DNA of 41,513 nt from contig JAFVHU010000142.1 in assembly GCA_017474385.1 (NCBI GenBank), positions 1-41,513 of the forward strand. The letters run 5' to 3'. The position numbers were made by a program, and so were the translations under genes. Every line of letters begins with the position of its first letter. The stretch's first letter is position 1. Source of the DNA: Afipia sp. (GTDB lineage: Bacteria; Pseudomonadota; Alphaproteobacteria; Rhizobiales; Xanthobacteraceae). The notes beneath the pieces are model-generated. The model did no database searches. It saw only the letters and a list, made by a program, of their open reading frames with translations, and was not told where the DNA came from. Shown piece after piece: positions 8,452 through 16,181 of this stretch.

Positions 8452-9606
8452 ATGAGCGCAATCGACGGCTATATCGTGAGAACGACGTTGCTGGCGTTCC
8501 TGTTGATTCTCGTCTCGTTGACGGGGGTCATCTGGATCACGCAGGCGTTGCGCGGCATCGATTTGATGACAGGGCAGGGCCAGTCGATACTGGTCTTTCT
8601 CGGGGTCACGGGGTTGGCTATCCCGCTGCTGGCGATGATCATCGCGCCGATCGCTTTGCTGATCGCAGTGATGCACACACTCAACAGGCTCGCGACAGAT
8701 TCCGAAATCATTGTGATGAACGCGGCCGGTCTCTCGCCGGGCAGATTTCTCCGCCCGTTTCTGTTTGCGACCTGCGTGGTCAGTATGCTTGTCGCCTTTC
8801 TTTCGATTTATTTCGCGCCGGAATGTTTGCGCGCCCTGCGGCGATGGCAGACGGAGATCGGTGCTGACGTGCTCACCAACATCCTGCGTCCCGGTGAATT
8901 TCAGAAACTGGGCCCGCTGACGATCCGAATTCAAGGTCGGCAACCGGGAGGACTCCTTGTCGGGATTTTTATCGACGATCAGCGCAATCCGGCAGAGCGC
9001 ATCGATATTCTCGCGGATCGCGGCACGGTTCAGAAGAACGAGCGTGGCTCGTTCCTGATCCTTCAGGACGGAAACCTTCAGCGCTTCGAAACCAGCAAGA
9101 AGGATCCTGCGCTCGTCGCGTTCAACAGCTACGCCTTCGATCTGTCGCAGTTTTCCAATGTCGTTCAGAGCGTGACCTATGGCCCGCGCGAGAGATCGAT
9201 GGGGGATTTGATATCGCCGCCGCCTGATGATCCAATCTTCAAGCGGGTTCCCGGCGAATTCCGGGCCGAATTGCATGATCGGATTTTCGCCCCGATCTAT
9301 CCCTTCGTTTTCATTTTGATGGCATTCGCCATCCTTGGCGCACCTCGTACCACGCGTCAAAATCGTAACTTTGCCATAGCGGTTCTTATTGTTGGCATAC
9401 TCGTGCTGCGTATCGCCGGGTTCGGTCTTTCGACAGCATCCACGTCCAAACCATTCGCGATTCCCGCTCAGTACCTCTTGTTGGCGATGGTAAGTGCAGG
9501 GAGTTTCTGGATGATTGTGCGGGGCGTGATTATCGATGCGCCGGCAAATCTGCTGGGCGCAGTCAACGGGCTCTTCAACCGTGTGGCAGCTCTGCGGACG
9601 AGATAA
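8452..9606 (+). CDS. LptF/LptG-family permease (LptF-like)
   Basis: LptF and LptG form the membrane part of the LptB2FG transporter that extracts LPS from the inner membrane. This 384-residue protein has the family layout: helices in the first 110 residues (YIVRTTLLAFLLILVSLTGV, then LNRLATDSEIIVMNAAGLSP), a periplasmic beta-jellyroll domain in the middle, and three helices at the C-terminus. The frame is open from 8215, but the ATG at 8452 gives the family N-terminus. LptF normally sits with LptG; no LptG follows here, as gmd is the next gene. It may be a second copy or a separated one. Confidence 0.88.
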   Translation: MSAIDGYIVRTTLLAFLLILVSLTGVIWITQALRGIDLMTGQGQSILVFLGVTGLAIPLLAMIIAPIALLIAVMHTLNRLATDSEIIVMNAAGLSPGRFLRPFLFATCVVSMLVAFLSIYFAPECLRALRRWQTEIGADVLTNILRPGEFQKLGPLTIRIQGRQPGGLLVGIFIDDQRNPAERIDILADRGTVQKNERGSFLILQDGNLQRFETSKKDPALVAFNSYAFDLSQFSNVVQSVTYGPRERSMGDLISPPPDDPIFKRVPGEFRAELHDRIFAPIYPFVFILMAFAILGAPRTTRQNRNFAIAVLIVGILVLRIAGFGLSTASTSKPFAIPAQYLLLAMVSAGSFWMIVRGVIIDAPANLLGAVNGLFNRVAALRTR

Positions 9607-9792
9607 CTCTTTCGTCTCGAAAGCTCCCTCTCGAAATGGGTGCAAAAGTACTGATCTTGGCGAGAAGATTGTCTATACAGGGAGGAGTAGTTTGGGGCAG
9701 CGCCGTGGGGCGCCTTAAAATTGTTTGCGTTTTCAAGAAGTTATAGTCTTCAGAAACGCGACAGGTTTGTGAAATGAGTGAAAGTCGAGTTG

Positions 9793-10881
9793 ATGAAAAA
9801 GACGGCACTGATAACCGGGGTTACTGGCCAGGACGGGGCATACCTAGCGGAATTGCTGTTATCCAAAGGTTATTCTGTGCACGGGATCAAGCGACGTACG
9901 TCGCTTTTCAACACCGATCGTATCGATCATCTGTATCATGACCCTCACGACAAGGGTTACGACCTGACGCTCCATCATGGCGATTTGACCGATTCCTCGA
10001 GCCTTATTCGCATCGTTCAGGAAGTTCAGCCTGACGAGATCTACAATCTCGCGGCGCAGAGCCATGTTGCTGTGTCCTTCGAGGAGCCGGAGTATACGGC
10101 AAATTCCGACGCGCTCGGCCCGTTGCGTATTCTTGAAGCGATCCGCATTCTCGGACTTGAGAAAAAAACCCGATTCTATCAAGCCTCGACCTCGGAACTG
10201 TATGGGCTTGTTCAGGAAACACCTCAGAAGGAGACGACGCCCTTCTATCCTCGGTCGCCGTATGCGGTTGCGAAGCTATACGCATACTGGATTACGGTGA
10301 ACTATCGCGAGGCATACGGGCTGTTTGCCTGCAACGGCATCCTGTTCAATCATGAATCACCAATTCGCGGCGAGACATTCGTCACCAGAAAGATCACGCG
10401 CGCACTGGCTCGTATCAAACTTGGTCTTCAGGAGAAGGTTTATCTAGGGAACCTGAATGCGCTTCGCGATTGGGGGCATGCCCGCGATTATGTAGAGATG
10501 CAGTGGATGATGCTGCAGCAAGACGTACCGGAGGATTACGTCATAGCAACAGGCGAACAACACTCAGTTCGCGAATTCCTTGAAGTCGCTGCGAAGGAAG
10601 TCAACATCGCCATTCGCTGGGAAGGAGAGGGGGTCAATGAAAAGGGATACGATAGGGCCACGGGACAATGTATTGTCGAGGTCGACCCGCGCTACTTCCG
10701 GCCAGCCGAGGTCGAGACGCTTTTGGGAGATCCTGCGAAGGCGTATCGTCAACTCGGATGGTCACCGAAGACATCCTTTGCCGAATTGGTGACAGAGATG
10801 ATGCGAGAAGATTTGAAGGTTGCTCAGCGAGACGAGCTCGTGAAGCAGCATGGTTTTAAACATTTCAATTATAACGAATAA
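9793..10881 (+). CDS. gmd: GDP-mannose 4,6-dehydratase
   Basis: Gmd makes GDP-4-keto-6-deoxy-D-mannose from GDP-mannose, the branch point to GDP-fucose, GDP-D-rhamnose and perosamine. At 362 residues it follows the E. coli enzyme closely: NADP-binding [12 protein letters not shown] near the N-terminus, [10 protein letters not shown] catalytic segment, [12 protein letters not shown] with the Tyr/Lys pair, [19 protein letters not shown], and [17 protein letters not shown]. The frame extends to a GTG at 9778, but ATG 9793 gives the family N-terminus MKKTALITG. First of a run of plus-strand genes that continues through wzm/wzt. Confidence 0.96.
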   Translation: MKKTALITGVTGQDGAYLAELLLSKGYSVHGIKRRTSLFNTDRIDHLYHDPHDKGYDLTLHHGDLTDSSSLIRIVQEVQPDEIYNLAAQSHVAVSFEEPEYTANSDALGPLRILEAIRILGLEKKTRFYQASTSELYGLVQETPQKETTPFYPRSPYAVAKLYAYWITVNYREAYGLFACNGILFNHESPIRGETFVTRKITRALARIKLGLQEKVYLGNLNALRDWGHARDYVEMQWMMLQQDVPEDYVIATGEQHSVREFLEVAAKEVNIAIRWEGEGVNEKGYDRATGQCIVEVDPRYFRPAEVETLLGDPAKAYRQLGWSPKTSFAELVTEMMREDLKVAQRDELVKQHGFKHFNYNE

Positions 10882-10994
10882 ATTAGAGATGCATCACCGG
10901 CCACTACTACCCAAGCGGGCGGCCCTCAAAGACGTTTTTTTGATGTCTGATTGAGGTTGCTGCCGCTATAGTGGGTCCGGAATATGGGGATGCT

Positions 10995-12038
10995 GTGAAA
11001 AGAAAAATACTGGTGACCGGAGCCTCCGGCCAAGACGGCTTTTACCTTATCGATTTACTCCGCAAGCAGGGGTGCGTCGTACACGCTCAGTCGCGCCGCC
11101 AAACACATCCGAATCTTCATCAGGATGGGACGCATTGGCATGTCGGCGATCCGACCGATGGCGACTTTCTTGATTCGCTAATTGCGAGCGTGATGCCTGA
11201 CGAGATCTACAACTTTGCTGCAATCTCTCGACCAGTCTTGAGCTGGGGGTTGCCGCGGGAGACAGCCGAAGTGAATGCATTTTTGCCCCAGCAGATTTGC
11301 GAACTGTTGCTCAAGCACAAACCAGGCTGCCGGCTATTCCAGGCTTCATCGTCTGAGATTTTTGGAGACAGTGCCGACCGCGTCCAGGATGAGCAGACAT
11401 TGTGCGTTCCGAAATCTCCGTACGGTACTGCGAAGCTTTATGCCCATCGCATCATCGGTGCATATCGGACGCAATACGGTCTTCACGCTTCGACGGGGAT
11501 TTTGTTCAATCACGAAAGCCCGCAGCGTCCTCTTTCGTTTGTGTCGCAGAAAATTGCCTATGCTGCGGCCGCAATCTCGGTCGGCTTGACCCATACATCC
11601 GAGACTGACGAACGAGGTCAGCCGATACTGCGCGATGGAAAAATCGCATTGGGAGATCTGAGCGTTCGGCGTGATTTTGGCTTTGCAGGTGACTACGTGG
11701 AGGCGATGCGGTTAATCGTCCAACACCATACGGCGGATGACTACGTTATCGGCACTGGTGAAGACCACTCGATCGAAGAATTTTGCAACGAGGCATTCAG
11801 CTTGGTTGGCCACAAATGGACGGACCATGTCAGTGTCGATCCAGGTCTGCTGCGAAAAGTCGACAGTCACTATACGCACGCTAACGCTGCTAAGATTCGC
11901 TCCGTGCTGAACTGGCGGCCAAAGATCGGTTTTCGCGAACTTGTTTCCATAATGGTCAAGGCGCAGATCAATTTCATCCAGAGCAACGCGCCACTGAGCG
12001 GAGAGCCCATTATAGGTCACCGCAGCGTTGAATGCTGA
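10995..12038 (+). CDS. GDP-mannose 4,6-dehydratase paralog (NAD-sugar dehydratase)
   Basis: Extended SDR of 347 residues, clearly related to Gmd: TGASGQDGFYL nucleotide loop, MPDEIYNFAA, QASSSEIFG, SPYGTAKLYAH (Tyr/Lys pair kept) and [19 protein letters not shown]. It lacks the Gmd block around [13 protein letters not shown] and has an insertion near TSETDERGQPILRDGK, so its substrate may differ; it could act on another nucleotide sugar or make the next conversion after Gmd. Start chosen is GTG 10995, preceded by GGGGA; the frame opens at GTG 10971. It ends one base into the following GT4 start (TGATG). Confidence 0.8.
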   Translation: MKRKILVTGASGQDGFYLIDLLRKQGCVVHAQSRRQTHPNLHQDGTHWHVGDPTDGDFLDSLIASVMPDEIYNFAAISRPVLSWGLPRETAEVNAFLPQQICELLLKHKPGCRLFQASSSEIFGDSADRVQDEQTLCVPKSPYGTAKLYAHRIIGAYRTQYGLHASTGILFNHESPQRPLSFVSQKIAYAAAAISVGLTHTSETDERGQPILRDGKIALGDLSVRRDFGFAGDYVEAMRLIVQHHTADDYVIGTGEDHSIEEFCNEAFSLVGHKWTDHVSVDPGLLRKVDSHYTHANAAKIRSVLNWRPKIGFRELVSIMVKAQINFIQSNAPLSGEPIIGHRSVEC

Positions 12039-13171
12039 TGCGGGTTCTGCACGCCTACAAAGTTTATCTACCGGGCGCTTATGGCGGCATTCCCTCTGTC
12101 ATAGCGATGCTGGCAAGACTCTCGCGATCGGATTTTACAACAGAGATCCTTGTTGCACGGGAGTGCGGCTTCGCACGCAAATATAGTTTCGAAGGAGTGG
12201 AAGTTGAGGCCGTCTCATCCATCGGGATGGCTATGTCGACGCCGCTGGCTCCAGCTTACCCGTTCAGGTTCGTCAAGCGGGCAAAGGCCTCTGACATTGT
12301 CGTTCACCATGCTCCCTTTCCGTTAACGGATTTGGGAGTTTTGCTGATGCCAAAAGAGCCGGTTCTTATCGTTCACTGGCATGCGGAAGTGATCGGTCGT
12401 CTTCGTCTGATGCGACTGTTAAAGCCGTTCATCCGCCACTCACTGAAGCGCGCGGATACGATTGTGGTTTCCGATCAGGCTATCGTCGAGAAATCCCCCT
12501 TTTTGAAGGATTTTTCCGACAAGTGCGTCGTTATTCCTTATGGATGCGACGTAACGTACTGGGGGGAATTGAGTTCAGCGCAGCGAGAAGTCGTCGATAG
12601 CTTGCAAAAGCAACACCCGAGGCTTGTGGTCGCGGTCGGCAGGCTCGTCAGTTACAAGGGTTATGAGGTCTTTCTGCGCGCAATGCAGAACGTCGATGCT
12701 TACGCGGTTATAATTGGGGAAGGTCAGCTCAAGGCCGATCTCAACAGACTTGCGGCAGAACTCGACATTCTTGATCGGGTGAAATTTCTGGGCGTCCTTC
12801 ATCCGCACGAAGTTAAACAGTACATTCATGCTGCCAAGGTGCTGGCATTCCCCTCAGTGACGGAAGCCGAGGCGTTTGGGATCGTTCAACTGGAAGCGAT
12901 GGCTGCCGGCAAACCCGTCGTGAACACAAATCTTGCGACGGCAGTGCCGAACGTGGCGCGCGACGGCCGGGAGGGGTTGACCGTTCCGCCAAGCCAGCCG
13001 GTCGAATTTGCAGAAGCACTTCGCCGTTTGTTGGATCAGCCTGACTTCGCCGCCCGGCTAGGCGCAGCGGGAAAAGAACGCGCTTATGCTGAATTCAGCC
13101 AGCCGTTGTTTTTGTCGCGCATGCAAGACGTCTATAGAGACGCCGTTCGGCGACGCCGATCGACTCGGTGA
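12038..13171 (+). CDS. GT4-family glycosyltransferase
   Basis: Retaining GT-B glycosyltransferase of about 377 residues, cytoplasmic and membrane-associated. N-terminal loop LPGAYGGIPSVI is the acceptor-side glycine-rich loop; the C-terminal donor domain has VAVGRLVSYKGYEVFLRA and the EX7E motif in EAFGIVQLEAMA. The family resembles WbpZ/WbaZ-type mannosyl, rhamnosyl or fucosyl transferases, which fits the adjoining gmd genes, but donor and linkage cannot be read. ATG 12038 overlaps the upstream stop by one base; ATG 12032 is the alternative. It probably builds the O-antigen backbone or its adaptor. Confidence 0.9.
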   Translation: MRVLHAYKVYLPGAYGGIPSVIAMLARLSRSDFTTEILVARECGFARKYSFEGVEVEAVSSIGMAMSTPLAPAYPFRFVKRAKASDIVVHHAPFPLTDLGVLLMPKEPVLIVHWHAEVIGRLRLMRLLKPFIRHSLKRADTIVVSDQAIVEKSPFLKDFSDKCVVIPYGCDVTYWGELSSAQREVVDSLQKQHPRLVVAVGRLVSYKGYEVFLRAMQNVDAYAVIIGEGQLKADLNRLAAELDILDRVKFLGVLHPHEVKQYIHAAKVLAFPSVTEAEAFGIVQLEAMAAGKPVVNTNLATAVPNVARDGREGLTVPPSQPVEFAEALRRLLDQPDFAARLGAAGKERAYAEFSQPLFLSRMQDVYRDAVRRRRSTR

Positions 13172-13266
13172 GCGATGGCTGGCGAAGTGCTATAAACCGC
13201 GGAGCGCGACTCTGTAATGACCATATGTTCTTCAGCGGCTGAACAAATTTCTGAGATAAGTTGTTA

Positions 13267-14076
13267 ATGATGGCTGATCTCTTACGAAGAAGCGCACGGC
13301 TGCATCTCGCGATGCGCGATGTTCTCGATGGTGCGAAGCTATGGCCGTTATGGGGAAAGCTGGGCTGGAACGATATTCTGCAACGTTATCGGCGGTCGTT
13401 TCTCGGACCGTTCTGGCTCACTGTCAGCATGGCCGTGATGGTAATCGCGCTCGGTATTGTGTATTCGCAGATATTCAAGACTCCCATAAACGATTTTATG
13501 CCGTTCCTTTGTCTGGGTCTGCTTATCTGGAATTTCATCAATACGGTCCTGAACAATGCTGGCGCCTTGTTCACTGGTGCCGAATCCTACGTCAAGCAAA
13601 TCAGGCTGCCATACTCGATCTACCTGTATCGGTTCATTTGGAGCAATGTCATTGTCTTCGCCCACAATGCCGTCATCTATCTGGGCGTCATGATCTACTA
13701 CGAGGTCTGGCCGGAAACGTTTCTTTACGCCATTCCGGGGCTTTTGCTTCTGGTGCTTAACGGCGCTCTCGCTAGCCTGTACATTGGCATTATCTCGGCG
13801 AGGTTCCGCGATATTCCGCAGATCATCGTGAGCCTTACCCAGATTGCATTCTACGTCACTCCGATCATCTGGAAGCCTGAAATTCTTGGGTCGCGTTCCG
13901 CTATCCTGCTGTTCAATCCCTTTCATCATCTGATCGAGATTGTCCGCGGACCATTGTTGGGACAGTTGCCTTCGTTGGAGTCGTATACAGCGGTAGGCAT
14001 CATTACGGCGGTCAATCTGGCGGCCGCCGCCGCCTTCTTCATTCGCTTCCGGGCACGTATCTCATATTGGGTCTAG
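13267..14076 (+). CDS. wzm: Polysaccharide ABC transporter permease (Wzm)
   Basis: ABC-2 type membrane subunit of about 269 residues with six hydrophobic helices, exporting lipid-linked O-antigen across the inner membrane together with Wzt. Signature features are the amphipathic N-terminal segment with ILQRYRRSFLGPFWLT, then FKTPINDFMPFLCLGLLIWNF and the C-terminal YVTPIIWKPE and LFNPFHHLIEIVRGPLLG. The frame opens at TTG 13261; ATG 13267 has GAGAT 9 bases upstream. It lies 3 bases before wzt, the usual wzm-wzt pair. Confidence 0.93.
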   Translation: MMADLLRRSARLHLAMRDVLDGAKLWPLWGKLGWNDILQRYRRSFLGPFWLTVSMAVMVIALGIVYSQIFKTPINDFMPFLCLGLLIWNFINTVLNNAGALFTGAESYVKQIRLPYSIYLYRFIWSNVIVFAHNAVIYLGVMIYYEVWPETFLYAIPGLLLLVLNGALASLYIGIISARFRDIPQIIVSLTQIAFYVTPIIWKPEILGSRSAILLFNPFHHLIEIVRGPLLGQLPSLESYTAVGIITAVNLAAAAAFFIRFRARISYWV

Positions 14077-14079
14077 GCG

Positions 14080-14838
14080 ATGTCAGAAACAGCTCTCGGC
14101 CTTGACAGGGTTTACGTCTCATTCCCGATTTATCAAACCGGATCGCGTTCCCTTAAAAAGAATCTGCTTTCACTTGGCTCCGCGGGGCGGATCGCCCGCG
14201 ATGCAAACGATCACATCACCATCGATGCACTGCGCAACATCTCGCTGAAGATCGAAACCGGCGACCGTTTGGCGCTGGTCGGTGCGAACGGCGCGGGGAA
14301 AACCACGCTGCTCCGCGTCATGGCGGGAATTTACGAACCTATTTCCGGAACCGTGACTGTCGAGGGCCGCATTTCGCCGATGTTCGACATCGGTCTTGGC
14401 ATGGACATGGATCTCAATGGGTATGATAACATTCGGCTGCGGGGCTTGTTGCTGGGCTTGCCCTCGGCACAGATTGAGAAGCTGATGTCAGAGATCGCCG
14501 AGTTCACCGAGCTCGGTGATTACCTCAACATGCCGGTGCGGACTTATTCGTCGGGCATGATCCTACGGTTGACGTTCTCGGTGGCAACAAGTTTTCGGCC
14601 GGAAATTCTGTTGATGGACGAATGGATTTTGGCTGGCGACGGGGGTTTTCTTGCCAAAGCGGAAGGGCGCATCAACGCCTTGATCAGCAATGCGAGCATT
14701 CTGGTGCTGGCTTCGCACAATCTCAAGGTTTGCCGCAAATGGTGCAACAAGGCGTTGTGGCTCAACAACGGAGAAATACAAGCGTTCGGATCGTCAGCGG
14801 ATGTCATCGATGCGTTTGAAGCGACTATGAAAGTCTGA
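14080..14838 (+). CDS. wzt: Polysaccharide ABC transporter ATPase (Wzt), short form
   Basis: Nucleotide-binding subunit that powers glycan export with Wzm. Walker A is GANGAGKTT at 68-76, the signature TYSSGM at 155-160, Walker B ILLMDE at 176-181, and the switch His213 in ASHN. It is only 252 residues and ends about 35 residues after the switch histidine. Wzt proteins of capped O-antigens (E. coli O9a type) run past 400 residues because of a C-terminal carbohydrate-binding domain, which is missing here. No frameshift is needed to explain the end, so this looks like a genuine short form. Confidence 0.93.
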   Translation: MSETALGLDRVYVSFPIYQTGSRSLKKNLLSLGSAGRIARDANDHITIDALRNISLKIETGDRLALVGANGAGKTTLLRVMAGIYEPISGTVTVEGRISPMFDIGLGMDMDLNGYDNIRLRGLLLGLPSAQIEKLMSEIAEFTELGDYLNMPVRTYSSGMILRLTFSVATSFRPEILLMDEWILAGDGGFLAKAEGRINALISNASILVLASHNLKVCRKWCNKALWLNNGEIQAFGSSADVIDAFEATMKV

Positions 14839-14958
14839 TTAGCATAAGAATATGCAATGAATTGGGCCTGCGGTTGACTCAATAGTTGCTTTACGACAGA
14901 GATGGCCGGCTTCATCCTTGCTCATTTGTTGAGACGAAGCGGACGCATCAGTGACACA

Positions 14959-16059
14959 ATGGTATTAGCTTTTGAAACCAAGCTCCGCGGCAAACGCGTA
15001 TTTGTGACGGGCCACTCGGGGTTCACTGGGAGCTGGCTTTGTACATGGCTGTCGCGAGCAGGGGTCGAATTGTTCGGCTATTCGCTGCTGCCTGACAGCA
15101 CTCAGCCACTCTTCAGTTTGATTGGTACCGACGTTCCGGCGGTCTACGACGACATCATGAACTTTGAATCGTTGCATGACGCCATGCAGACGTTTCAGCC
15201 GGACATCGTCATTCATCTCGCGGCCCAGCCGCTTGTCCGCCTGTCGTATCGTGAGCCGCGACGAACCTTCGCGGTCAATGCTATGGGGACAGCCAATGTG
15301 CTGGAAGCGGCGCGGCTCACACCGTCGGCGTGTGGTGTCGTCTGCATCACGACCGACAAGGTGTACGACAATCGTGAATGGGAATGGGCTTATCGCGAAA
15401 ATGATCCGCTGGGCGGCAAAGATCCTTACAGCGCATCCAAGGCCGCGGCCGAGATGATTATCAAGGGATATGCGAGCTCATTTTCGGGTTCTGGAAAAGG
15501 GCCTTACATCGCAACGGCGAGAGGCGGAAACATTATCGGAGGGGGGGACTGGTCCGAAGACCGGCTCATACCAGATTTTGTGCGCGCTTTGGTCTCAGGC
15601 AATCCTTTGACCCTTCGGTTTCCTGATGCCACGCGTCCGTGGCAGCATGTGCTGGCGCTGGTTCAGGGTTACGCGATGCTGGCCGCTGGACTTTTGTCCG
15701 ACGATCCACGCCCGTTTGCACGTGCATGGAACCTCGGCCCCGCCGATCCTGTTCAGTATTCCGTCAGACAGGTCACGGACCTTCTGGCTACCCATTGGTC
15801 GCGGCCTGATCTCAGATATCTTGATGAACCAATGCCTGAAGCGCGTGCTCTCGCACTGGATAGTAGGCTTGCACACAATGCACTGGATTGGCGCTCGCCC
15901 TGGACCGTCCCGACCATGATTCAAAAGACGGCAGAATGGTATCGTGCTCACTATGCCAACACGCCGCCGGGTTCAAATCTGCCGGGCTCAATGCATGATT
16001 TTACCCTCGGCCAGATCGATGAATGGCGAGACGGCCTGAAACGCATTGAGCTATCCTGA
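14959..16059 (+). CDS. rfbG: CDP-glucose 4,6-dehydratase
   Basis: Turns CDP-glucose into CDP-4-keto-6-deoxyglucose, the entry to CDP-dideoxy and branched sugars such as abequose, tyvelose and yersiniose. Extended SDR of 366 residues: GHSGFTG at 18-24, ITTDKVYDN catalytic segment, DPYSASKAAAE with Tyr/Lys, and the diagnostic ARGGNIIGGGDWSEDRLIPD and RPWQHVL. Start uncertain: ATG 14959 matches the family N-terminus (LRGKRVFVTG), while the frame opens at ATG 14902. Its partner rfbF is about 15 kb away on the other strand (31535-32305), an unusual separation. Confidence 0.93.
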   Translation: MVLAFETKLRGKRVFVTGHSGFTGSWLCTWLSRAGVELFGYSLLPDSTQPLFSLIGTDVPAVYDDIMNFESLHDAMQTFQPDIVIHLAAQPLVRLSYREPRRTFAVNAMGTANVLEAARLTPSACGVVCITTDKVYDNREWEWAYRENDPLGGKDPYSASKAAAEMIIKGYASSFSGSGKGPYIATARGGNIIGGGDWSEDRLIPDFVRALVSGNPLTLRFPDATRPWQHVLALVQGYAMLAAGLLSDDPRPFARAWNLGPADPVQYSVRQVTDLLATHWSRPDLRYLDEPMPEARALALDSRLAHNALDWRSPWTVPTMIQKTAEWYRAHYANTPPGSNLPGSMHDFTLGQIDEWRDGLKRIELS

Positions 16060-16181
16060 GGTGCGTTATCTCGCTACGGGTGCCACCGACTTCGTTGAAC
16101 AGCTGGCTCCGTATTTGGTGGTAAAGGACTCTATCTGCGCAAGGCCCGCCGCGACCGCACTTTGAGAGAGAAGCTACAACA

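Noticed and set aside
8332-9645. A 437-residue minus-strand frame opposite the LptF-like gene
   Set aside because: Rich in Arg, Asp, His and Gln without hydrophobic core; the plus-strand LptF call is firm.
9607-9792. JUMPstart/ops-type element before gmd
   Set aside because: No GGCGGTAG or related motif is present; only a weak TTGTTT/TATAGT pair with poor spacing.
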